This document shows, one piece after another, positions 10,501 to 20,182 of a DNA stretch of 64,000 nucleotides (positions within the stretch are counted from its first letter, which is position 1; the number at the start of each line of letters is the position of its first letter). The stretch covers positions 558,001 to 622,000 of the forward strand of contig OX388310.1 of assembly GCA_947579605.1 (NCBI GenBank), in the 5' to 3' direction. The notes beneath the pieces were generated by a model. That model was not told where the DNA came from and did no database searches. It saw only the letters and a list, made by a program, of their open reading frames with translations. The translations under genes were made by a program, and so were the position numbers. The stretch comes from Athripsodes cinereus. Taxonomy: Eukaryota > Arthropoda > Insecta > Trichoptera > Leptoceridae.

Positions 10501-12090
10501 ATGACAAATCAAATTTCTCAATCACAACATAGTTGGAGCAAGCCAAAAACAAATATTGGCGAAGAACAAACACAAATGCGAAACAATTCATAACAACAAT
10601 AACTTAAGTCGAATCACAAAATATTGGAGTGTCAGTATAGAATGTCAATGAAATGTTTAGTACTCAATATGTCAAGAATTAAAGTATTTTAATTTAGTTA
10701 AGAGAATATGTCAAGTAGATAGTAGAAAAAAAAAACTAGGTATAAGAAAATATAATAATAATTTGGTATCTGGTCAAAGCTTAAACTACTACCTATTCAA
10801 GATTAATTCGCAAAGCGAAACTCTGCAGAAAACACCGTAACCGGATATCCATTTCAACTCTAATTACGATTATCGTAGAGACGAGAAAATGCTCTACTGC
10901 TTGGTCTTATACGTACAGTATATTAATATAACACAATATATATAAACCAAGTCGTGAAAAAATGATAGCGTTTTGAGGGGTAAGAATGTATGTGTAGTGT
11001 AGAGCAAGGCCTAAGTGCAAAGTCATGTAACAGAGCATAGCGCAGTACTATATTGTATGTATGTAATAGTACCTACATATCATAGTAGTAGCTAGGAGGT
11101 CGTCGTATAGTCCACCGTCAATAAAGCGACTGCCTGCCCCCCCCCCCCCTTCACGATCTATTAGTTTATGTCTTTTTATAACTACTACATTCTCTTTTTA
11201 CACAGATTCTCATACTTTTGTAAAGTCGTAGACTTGGATGTAAAAAAAATGCTAAAGTAAAAATACCCGCCTCTTTACACGAGACTTGTCTCTATAAGGA
11301 GGGTGTTTAGATTTGAATTTTTATAAAATAGTCTATATTATATTATTATATCTGTATTGTTTGTTGTGCTTGATAAAATTTTCAATACCCAATATTATAT
11401 GATATTGTCTAACTCATTTGTAACACTCACAACTATCTGCTTATCTCAAATTTTACCAATATAAAAATTTCATACATACCTACTCGTACGAGAGAATCAA
11501 TATAAAAAAAAAAACATTCTAAAGAAACCAGGTCATTACTATTATTCAAAATAGTGAAACCTAAGCCATTTGTGTTTCTCTACATAGATTAAAAATAAGT
11601 TCTATATTAATGTACATCTCTATGCACAAAAATAATTCATGTATCTCACATGTTTAGGGTCAGTGGTTTCACGTAAGTTCTCATTCATCCATCCACAGAT
11701 AAAAAATATAATGTATATATAGATACCTACACAACGTAAGGAAAAATTCCTACTGACTCACCACTTAGTAATGGGTACCCACCTGTCTACACATTATACA
11801 CTTTTCCTGAAGATCTCCACTACCTTCTATCATAATATTATTTACATAAATACTATACTTTTCTAAGTGTAATGTGAATGGACTCCTATTTCAACACATT
11901 GAGAGGTGAGAGCTTAGCGAATGCACATAATTTTCCATTATTTTTGTGAAAAGGACACTTTCGGCCTGTTTCATTCTTATTTATTCAACATCTTCAAATT
12001 TATAAAATGTAGGATCCTTACTATTTATGTAAACACATGATTTCCTGAATCAAAAAGACCTTCCTTTCTTTTCTTTTAATATTATACAAC
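10501..12090. other. AT-rich spacer with C13 run and one dispersed hairpin repeat
   Basis: No gene. A run of 13 C lies at 11,137-11,149. At 11,264-11,312 the segment CTCTTTACACGAGACTTGTCTCTATAAGGAGGGTGTTTAG is the reverse complement, with a few changes, of 38,638-38,688, so a short dispersed repeat exists. The rest is featureless. Confidence 0.5.
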
Positions 12091-12096
12091 TATACC

Positions 12097-12240
12097 ACTT
12101 TACCATCACGGCATAGCTTACAAGTGGAATGGCTAGCAGACCAGCAGCTTGCAATAAACATACAAGCTGTCCTCTCAGTCAAAAAATAAAATATTCAGAA
12201 TGGGTGGCAAATCTCGTCGCTAAATTTAAGATGTAAAACT
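12097..12240 (-). mobile_element. SINE-A copy, minus orientation
   Basis: It starts with the 3' end (ACCATCACGGCATAGCTTACAAGTGG) and runs through CAAGCTGTCCTCTCAGTC and CAGAATGGGTGGCAAATCTCGTCG. The 5' head is lost. It faces the plus-oriented copy at 12,275. Confidence 0.7.
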
Positions 12241-12274
12241 GGGTTTTATTATTTATGAGTATTAGAAGAAGCTT

Positions 12275-12475
12275 TTTCGATAAATTCCCCCTCAAAAGGT
12301 AAAAAAGGTGTTCGTTTAAGATATAACATAAATATCTTCAAATCAACGATGAGGTAGGTTTTGTACCCATCCTGAATGTCTTATTTTTACATGAGACTGA
12401 GAGGATGTCTCGCATGTTTATAAAATGGAGCTGATTCACTGTCTACCCCAATTGTGGGAATGCCGCAAGATTATG
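12275..12475 (+). mobile_element. SINE-A copy, plus orientation
   Basis: Recognisable blocks: AAGGTGTTCG, CAACGATGAGGTAGGTT, CCCATCCTGAATGTC, GAGAGGATGTCTCGCATG, CTGTCTACCCCAATTGTGGG. It forms a head-to-head pair with the copy at 12,097-12,240. Confidence 0.65.
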
Positions 12476-12700
12476 TATAATATAGTTTAGAGCAAAATTT
12501 TAGGAGATGATCATATTAAGAGTTTATTATGTTTGTCAGACGAATCTGTACCTACACATATTGAATGTACATAGGGATGTACGAGTACATACTTATATGG
12601 GATTATTCATTTTACGATGATGGATGCCACTCGATAAAGATATTTTATAACGAAAGAGATTATTTTATACTAGAATAGTTTAACCCGGCTTCGCTTAGGC

Positions 12701-13020
12701 CAGTGATCGGCAAACGTTTCGCCAAAGAGCCAAATATGTACATTACACTGATCAAAAAAAAAAAATTGGGAGCCAAATCTGTTTATTAATTCATTAAATC
12801 TTTATTTTAATTTTAGACATTCGCTAATTTAGGGAAATCAGCAATTATGTATGGTGGAATTCTTTTTAAATTGTAACGATTTTTTTAAAATTTATTTCCT
12901 AATTTCACGTTTTCTTATTTTTCGTTCTCTAACTAATTTGACTCTAGGCTAGGTCGTGAGAGCCACACTTACGGGGCCAAAGAGCCATGCGGCTCTGGAG
13001 CCGCACTTTGCCGACCACTG
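12701..13020. mobile_element. hAT-type MITE with 8-bp target duplication
   Basis: The left end is CAGTGATCGGCAAACG and the right end is the complement of CAGTGGTCGGCAAAGTG. The 8-bp flanks GCTTAGGC (12,693-12,700) and GCATAGGC (13,021-13,028) differ at one base, fitting the 8-bp duplication of hAT transposition. Subterminal AGAGCCA/TGGCTCT words are repeated inside. At 320 bp without an open frame it is non-autonomous. Confidence 0.85.
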
Positions 13021-13028
13021 GCATAGGC

Positions 13029-13100
13029 AATAAAAAATAAGAAATTCAGAATGGGTGACAAACCTCATCGTTGACTTTACTGACAAGCGTGAGAGTTCAA
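13029..13100 (-). mobile_element. SINE-A fragment, minus orientation
   Basis: AAAAAATAAGAAATTCAGAATGG then GTGACAAACCTCATCG matches the SINE-A middle. It abuts the right target duplication of the hAT MITE. Confidence 0.55.
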
Positions 13101-13267
13101 TTTTATTCTTTGCCGGTTGTATCCACGGATTGTATCTAACTTGAATGTTTACCTTTTATGTAATTGTTTGTTATCAATGTACGGTAAACAATAAATTAAT
13201 ATATATTCATATCATAAATAATAAATGAATAATAAAATTTGGCAATATCATGTTATTCATTTATTTT

Positions 13268-13429
13268 ATTCTTTTTATTTATTTATTTATTTATGAAATA
13301 TATACGGCTTGCGCCTTTTTACAAATAACATGATCAAAAAATAATACAGTCTTCACTTACAAACGACAAATCAATCATCACAATCAATTACAACAAAAAA
13401 TACAAGCTAACACAACTAGGTAACACTAG
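13268..13429 (-). mobile_element. LINE 3' tail fragment interrupted by LTR element
   Basis: TTTATTTATTTATTTATG then ATATACGGCTTGCGCCTTT and an A/C-rich segment. The same start occurs at 49.04 kb. The LTR element at 13,434 is inserted right beside it. Confidence 0.5.
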
Positions 13430-13433
13430 TGCT
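13430..13433. repeat. Left 4-bp target-site duplication (TGCT)
   Basis: TGCT directly precedes the 5' LTR; the same TGCT follows the 3' LTR at 22,556-22,559. A 4-bp duplication fits Gypsy/ERV-type integrases. Confidence 0.8.
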
Positions 13434-13864
13434 TGCTACGCATTAAATAATCGCTGCGGAAAAGTTCATACTGGCTAATGTTCCTACATTCATTTGTTGT
13501 CCACGGGGTCACTCGTAATAATAATTGGACGTTATGAATATCATCTCCTTAACACGTGTTTCTCTAACCTTGTACGCCAAACGTATGATTTTGTCGTTGC
13601 GCCAAAAATAACGGTTGAAGAAAACGGTCAACACGGCGGAGGTCCGCGCGTCGCTTGCAAGCAAGTTCAGTTCGCCTGTCGCATTGGAGAAATCAACATC
13701 TCCACGGAGCTTGTCTCCGTGGATAACCGCGAACTCAATAAGACAGTATTTCATTCGTAATAATAATAAATATAATATAACTAGTTATTGCAGAGATTGT
13801 CTAAATATTAAGTACAAAATAATATAGTGCCTTTGTTAGTGTATGACCAAAATAGTGAGGTTAA

Positions 13865-14824
13865 CCCTTTTCCAGGCTGTGGGTGAATACATCCCACATA
13901 ATTTTATTCATATTCCTGTGCAGGCAGAAGTATTATAAATCACACAATATGTCAAACTATCTATGGTATTATCTAAGCTTTCACTTGGCGCCAAAATTTT
14001 TACCAAATGGCAATACATTTTATTGTATGAACTGTCGAACATCCGTTGGGTGCGTCATAGCGTGGTTTTGAAGTATCGAGTAGTGAAAAACGTTCATAAT
14101 GTCTAGAAAAAATCTGGTAAGTGGTATTTTTGTATTTATTACATAACATTTTGAGTTTATATACGAGATTTACATAAAATATTAATAGATTATCTTATTT
14201 TTACGTAAATAATAGACTTTGAAACTTGTGGTAAATATCCTACCACAGCCCGGCACAGGTTCATGTTTCATTTATTTTGTGGGAACATATCGCCTGCTGC
14301 CTGATAAGTAATATTGATTATTCGTCCTGATTGAATGTTTATTTTTTATTATTACAGTCTATCAGAGATATAGAAGATGTTATCTCTACTTGGGATTCCT
14401 CAGAATCATTTTCATTCATTTTATTTTTAATTATTTTATTTTGGTCTATTTGTAGAAATATTAAAAATAAAAATTGTTTATATTAGATTTTGTGTTTTTT
14501 ATGCCCCTTTCTTGATAATATCCCACTACCACTATAATTAATATGAAGGAAAAAAAAGAAATTAATTTATTTCAGATAATTGCTATTTCCATTATGAATT
14601 TGTCTTTTTTTTTAATGGAAATGAGTTCTTTTATAGTACTGGATTTTTGTACCTCTACTAGACAGTATCAGGCAGAAGGAGAATATGTCCCACATCGTTG
14701 TAGAGGAAACCGAGGAACATAGGAGTAAAATTCCACCAGACTTTGTTTATTTAACAGGGTTGAAGCCCAAAAATTTGCTTTTGAAATAGTTGTCTTGAAA
14801 AAAGTGTATAGGCCTGGAAAAGGG
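13865..14824. mobile_element. piggyBac-type non-autonomous transposon in TTAA site
   Basis: The element is 960 bp with perfect 13-bp terminal inverted repeats CCCTTTTCCAGGC, flanked by TTAA at 13,861-13,864 and 14,825-14,828. The 3' LTR of the host element has the uninterrupted sequence GTGAGGTTAATATGG near 20,607-20,622 with a single TTAA. That is a direct empty site and proves both the ends and the TTAA duplication. CCC-starting ends and TTAA targeting are hallmarks of the piggyBac superfamily. No complete transposase is present. Confidence 0.93.
14099..14486 (+). pseudogene. Possible transposase N-terminal remnant with intron
   Basis: An ATG at 14,099 opens six codons (MSRKNL) that end at a consensus splice donor, GTAAGT (14,117). 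A pyrimidine-rich TATTATTACAG acceptor ends at 14,357. Joining in phase 0 continues with SIRDIEDVISTWDSSES and reaches a stop at 14,484. A basic start followed by an I..I/E acidic-serine stretch resembles the N-terminal region of piggyBac-like transposases. The downstream part turns into AT-rich nonsense, so this would be what is left after internal deletion of an autonomous parent. The reading is an inference; a chance donor/acceptor pair is the alternative. Confidence 0.4.
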
Positions 14825-16773
14825 TTAATATGGAATTCATATAACCAAGTAACGTGTTCCCGCCATATGTAAATTTCTTATTAATAAATGTTCGCGTCTC
14901 CAAATAATGTAGTTTCTTAAATACCAGAATGAATGTTATAGATATTATATTTCTGATCTTGGTAAAGTGAAAATAGTTTGCAACCAACGTTATAATGATA
15001 ATTAATGAATAAAAGAACTCTCACCGATTGAACTTTGTTTGTCATCAAAAGTGTAACGTAATATTGTTGCTATAGATTAATTATGTGTTTTAGTAAAGGT
15101 AAACAGACTATTCTTAATAACTCGTGTATGGGAGTGAGGTATAATGTCGAAATTGTACAATAACCACGTCGGGAATGCATACAAAACGTACATGTAATTA
15201 TGTCGACATTAATAATAATACAAAACGAAGAAATATTAAATATACTATTGTTTATATTGTACACTTACCCAGCAACCAAGTAAATAATATCAATTGAGTA
15301 AAGACTTCCTACAACGTGTGTCAGTGTAGTAGTGAGGGAATTAATAAATATATAACCTCATTGACTTCTTCAGAACAGTACGAGATAATGCGAGTGAATC
15401 TTATATGCATATCCTTATGGTGATAGCAGTAGAACGTGTATTTGTTCTTGAGGGATTTCATTCTGAACGAACCCGTCATCGTCCGTCGGCATCAACTGTA
15501 GACAGCTTTGGATGTTCCACCCCCCTGTCTATATAGACGGTATGTAACAGAACAACATAGGATGTTCATCTGCGCGTGTGTCAACGTATATATCTGATTC
15601 GCCGTTACATAGGAACCAAGCGTAAATAACGTGTAATTTAATCTGTAAGTACCCGACAAGCTATAAGTTTAATTATGATCAGAGAACCATTGTAAATGCC
15701 ACTTTATGTATTGAATATTTGAGTATCTATGTACCTGCCACTTTGTTTAAATGTCCGTATTGAATATGGTATAACCATTGCTTTCATAATTTTATGTATA
15801 ATCCACTATATATGTTGTCTGTGTAATGTTCTAATAATTGAGTTAGATATCTATGAACCATTGTTATGTATCATCCCTGTTTTTATTCAATACATACTGT
15901 CTTGTTTTATCTCCATTTACGAATTTTATTGCTTTTACATAGTCACCTTTCCTTTATTAATAAAATGTACCTTCCGTACAAACAGATACCAAAAGTGGAT
16001 ATTGCTGGATATTGATATTGTACCAAACTTGTAACTGTTATTGGATATGTATTAATGTACTCGAAAAAGGAGTTATTCCAGGCTCAATTCCGGAATAAGC
16101 TGTGCATATAATAATTTAATAATATATTATGATACCCTCGGGTTCGAACCCTGAGTGAAACTGTATGTAACGAACTTTTGTATGAGTATCTATAAGGGAC
16201 ATGAGTACAAGAATATAAAATGGAAATGAATATCGATCTATAATTCTACTCAAGAAAAGATATAAGTAGAATCTTTGCAATATAAAGTATGCTAACAGAA
16301 GAAACATTATTGCATAAATTACCTAAGTATTCTATAATGATATGATGACCATAAGAAAATGATGAAACCGAAGGATAAAGAATTCTCTGAACTTTACGTA
16401 AGTATAATATGTATAATTGAAGTATGTAACTGTCACCCACACACAATGCATTCCTCTTGCACAGACCAAGTAGAATCATACCCTAGACAAGAAACTTGAG
16501 CCAATATATTAATCTGTTCTAATTGAAAATAAATATACTTGTAACTTTCTATTATATACTTTCTCTATATAATATAATTTCTATTCTATGTGTCCTCTAT
16601 GTGCCTTGTACATAGAAGACTGGGGGTTACGAGCCAATTTATATACTTACCTTATGTATAATTCATGTAAATTCATTTCTTTAAATATTTGATAATTTCT
16701 CTTTCGATAATATAGATAATAATTATGTATGAATATGATGCGAACGTCCTGGTGGGACGATATCGTATCAATT

Positions 16774-16792
16774 TGGGCAGCTCGTCCTGGAT
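16774..16792 (+). promoter_or_regulatory. Candidate primer-binding site
   Basis: TGGGCAGCTCGTCCTGGAT starts three bases after the LTR end. It resembles the tRNA-Pro-type site TGGGGGCTCGTCCGGGAT with one extra base and a couple of changes, so the primer tRNA is only suggested. Confidence 0.55.
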
Positions 16793-19700
16793 CGTACAAC
16801 TCGCATAGTTGTTGGCCCGAAAATTTTAAATGTATTGTGTGGTGAATGTGTATAATTGTAAGGTTCAGAGTTCTCATCTATAATGTGTAATAATGTGTAT
16901 TGATATTAATTGAAAATGTAATAACTTTAATGTGTGTATGTATATGAAAACAATTTTAAAAAATGAAACAGGAATCGTAAGATAAATAATTTAAATGTCC
17001 GTATTTAAAAAATAAATGTATTGGTGTATAGCGCAAACGTTTGTCGCGAGTATTGTTATAATGTGGAGTAAAAAACCGATGCCGTATAGAAAGAATTGTA
17101 TGGTGAAAATATTCTGTTGTAAATGTCTCGTATTAAGCGGTAAACAAGACATCGAAAACCGACCTACATAACATAATGAAAATATAGTGTGTATCTATAC
17201 GTCGCGTGTGCGAACGCCGTAAGAATAGATATAATATTAGAACGATAATATTATTATACCGCAGTATACATACCTACCTATACAACATGTAGTATGTACC
17301 ATCGAGGGCGCGTATACAGAACACAATTGTGTGCAGTCAGTTTTTGAAATAGTGTAAAATATTCCGTTCGTAGGGAGAAGTCCGTTATTAAGAAATAAAA
17401 CACAGCATAGTATGTACGTACCTATGCGTCGCGAGAGAAAAAGACATCATACAGACCTACCGCAACAATGTAATAAAAAATATTCACGCGCAAATCGGGA
17501 AGTCCAGATTACTAGTAAAATGTATAGTTGAAAATAATAATATTGGAACGATACGAAGTATGTACCGATACTGCAGTATGTATAGTGAACCATTTCGTAC
17601 AAGGAACTTTGTTTTACCGATAAACAGAATTTTGCTGTAATGTTATTTTGATAGTAAATGCATTTTCAAACTGGAAATAAAAAAAAAATTGATATTAAAT
17701 TGAATTAAAATTTTTTGAAACAATAAAATGTTGCATTTGGAATAAAAGTCTTTATTGAACTCTGGGAGAAATAATATTAAATGAGCGTTGTTGTGTAAAG
17801 TTGTGCGTAGTAGAATTTTGATAAGAATAAATGTGCGTACGTAGTGATGTGACGAAATAATAATGATGAATAATATTAAACAAATATTTTTGTTTTGAGA
17901 AAATTAAAGTTAAAAAATAAATCGAAATAAATAATGTTAAACCTTCACGACCGTTCACGAAATTTGAAATATAAATACACTTAACCCTTTGTGAAGCATG
18001 ACCTAATTTGTCAACCCTTTGTAAATAGTAATTGAATTTTTTTAATGTCAAGTTGTGAACTATAACTGAATTTTTAATTTAGTTAAGAAACAGTTAACCC
18101 TTTGATGACCATCGTTGAAAATTTTGACATTAACGTAAATAGTAGAATGATGTTTTGTAAAATTTTTTTTGGAAATTAAAGAAGTACCCATGTAACGATG
18201 TAGAGTTTTTGCTGTTGAATATTAACCCTTCGTGTACGGAATTTGTTATCTTTTGTGAAGTAATTAATTTTCTTGAAATGTAATAATGTGACTTTTGCGG
18301 CTTATTATCAGCGTGACATATTGAAGTAACCTATGCCTGGTTTATTTGAGAACTGAGTCCGTTTAGTGAATTGTCCCGTTAAGGTAAACTAACGAACGCT
18401 CTTTGATAAAAAATGAGTTATGTTTATGTAATATGTAAAGCCGTGGTAGGAGAGATGTGTTTAAATACTTTTTTGTGACTTATGTGTAATCAATATAGAG
18501 ACGATGTTATCTGGATGTGTGAAAGATAAATCGTGAAGCTCTTTTTGATGAATGTAGACAATGTGATTGCTAATCGTTCATGCCTATTATTTTGAAGTTT
18601 GAGTTTATATGACGTTTAATTCCGTGTAGGACACGTAGTAATCTCTTATGAATTGTAATTGGAAATGTTTGGATGTAGTATATCCTTGTTGAATTAAATA
18701 ATTTTTGTGACTTTGTGAAAATTTGTTTATGTTGCTTGAATACATTGGAAAATGTGATAGAACATTTTGACATTGAACGGGAATGGCTTATGAAAGACAC
18801 AGAATAAAACCTGTAGTGGAATGTTGGCTGCAGATATTCAATGGGATAATTTGATTAATTGTATGTTAGTGAATAAAGATGATGTATGAATCTGTTTATG
18901 AAAGGTGAGCCCTGAATGAAGAAGTTAATGTTGAATTTGAATAATGATGTATGTAAAGAATTTATTGAACTTGTAACTTGTATATTGTGTAGCAAAGATC
19001 GAAAGTTGTTCAATGTATTTGTCATGTATTAAGCCTGTGTGAGGGTAGCTCCCTCTGAGATTATCTCTATGTGAGAAATCTGTCTCTGTGTGAGAACTGT
19101 GTCTATGTAATATGCGTAGAAGGATTTGACGCCATTAATGAATATCGGTTACTGTAAATGTGATTGCAGTCGTCGTGATGTACCATTATGTCATGTCTGC
19201 GTGTAAATTGTTTTTCTAATATGTATATGTCCTTATTATGTATGATTTCTTTCTGTGCTTTGCCAATATCTTTGTATGGTATATGGTACATGAAATCACT
19301 TGTATATGAGTGCTATTAAGCTTAATGGGTAAAATGAAGCGTAAATGTGGTATCTCTAATTCCATCTATACAAAATTGTTTATAATTATTTAGATCCCTT
19401 TATGTTACTTTTCCCTTGTCGGATACATGTAACCGGAATCGAAAATGATGTAAACCAACTTCTTAAGTATGTAACTTATGTTTTATATGTTTGTTATGTT
19501 TAAAATGTTAAACTTGTCGTCGATCGTGGTAAATGAATCCATCAATGAAACGTACGTATATTGAGAAATTGGAAGAAAGAATTTTATCACCAGTGTAGAA
19601 CGAACCGTATCTTGAAACGTACTACAGATCCTGAGTTTCTTATAAAATTGTATTGTAAAATGTTTAAAGTTGTTGTTTTTATAACCTGTGTTTTTCATAT

Positions 19701-20017
19701 ACATGCACATATGCACCTGTCTATATATATACACACCTCTATGTACTAGTATATTGTTATGATTGTAGCTCTCAAACTTTTGATAGGAGCCCCGTACTAA
19801 AACAACCAATGTGAATTTTGTGTTATTATTAAGAAGTGTAAGTCAAAATATGAAAACAGTTCGCATCAATTTTGACTATGGGCAATTTACCGCGAGTGTT
19901 TAATAATAATAATTGAATGGGCTATAGTGTGTAAGAAACAATTGTAATAGTATATAAGCCACCATTTTGAATTGTTTGTCTGTACTTGTTTGTGTACCTA
20001 TGTAATTGCTTATGTAT

Positions 20018-20117
20018 CCAGTGGTTCTCAACTTCTTTTAACCAGTGGTACTCAACTTTTTCATGTAACCAGTGGTTCTCAACTGTTTTTTTGTAGTGGT
20101 TCTCAACTTTTTTTTGT
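20018..20117. repeat. Four tandem CAGTGGTTCTCAAC units
   Basis: Four copies of (C)CAGTGGT(T/A)CTCAACT, each followed by a T-rich spacer, at about 25-27 bp spacing, just upstream of the purine tract. On the minus strand the 77-residue frame 19,922-20,155 reads VENHWL-like repeats. The word resembles a common hAT terminal sequence, but there is no partner end. Confidence 0.8.
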
Positions 20118-20162
20118 ATAATTGAGGAACTTGAAAATTTGTCGCTTCTCTTCAAATTTTCA

Positions 20163-20182
20163 AGAGGGGCCGAAAGGGAGAA
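20163..20182 (+). promoter_or_regulatory. Candidate polypurine tract
   Basis: The purine-rich AGAGGGGCCGAAAGGGAGAA ends exactly at the start of the 3' LTR, the expected place for plus-strand priming. Confidence 0.7.

Larger units (their letters stand above)
13434..16770 (+). repeat. 5' LTR with nested TTAA transposon
   Basis: It runs from TGCTACGCATT to GATATCGTATCA. Notable contents are a hairpin CCACGGAGCTTGTCTCCGTGG (about 13,700), a TATA-like GTCTATATAGAC (15,527-15,538), a B-box-like palindrome CTCGGGTTCGAACCCTGAG (about 16,137-16,155) and AATAAA near 16,530. Short frames (for example 101 residues at 15,729-16,034 and 88 at 13,494-13,760) are repeated in the 3' LTR only because the LTRs are copies. 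The LTR is split at 13,864 by a 960-bp transposon. Confidence 0.92.
16771..20182 (+). other. Non-coding internal region of LTR element
   Basis: 3,412 bp between the LTRs. The longest frames (up to 108 residues, mostly minus strand) show no Gag, zinc-knuckle, protease, reverse transcriptase, RNase H or integrase motif. Repeated words occur: TTAACCCTTTG-like at about 17,983, 18,013, 18,095 and 18,224, and a four-fold CAGTGGTTCTCAAC repeat near the 3' end. The region probably acts only as RNA, carrying packaging and priming signals for a helper element. Confidence 0.85.

Noticed and set aside
13494..13827. Overlapping 70-88-residue frames in the LTR (repeated at 20,243-20,576)
   Set aside because: Three overlapping frames on both strands in the same less AT-rich DNA, none with a family signature; they are by-products of LTR sequence, and the solo LTR does not clearly keep them.
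15729..16034. 101-residue hydrophobic protein, also at 21,514-21,819
   Set aside because: The two frames are the same because they lie in the two LTRs of one element. There is no motif and no independent conservation.
17980..18235. Repeated TTAACCCTTTG words as piggyBac ends
   Set aside because: They recall TTAA plus CCCTTT, but they are all in one direction with no inverted partners or duplications.
19483..19809. 108-residue minus-strand frame in the LARD interior as a gag remnant
   Set aside because: No zinc-knuckle or other gag-like pattern, and a plus-strand frame overlaps it; it looks like chance.
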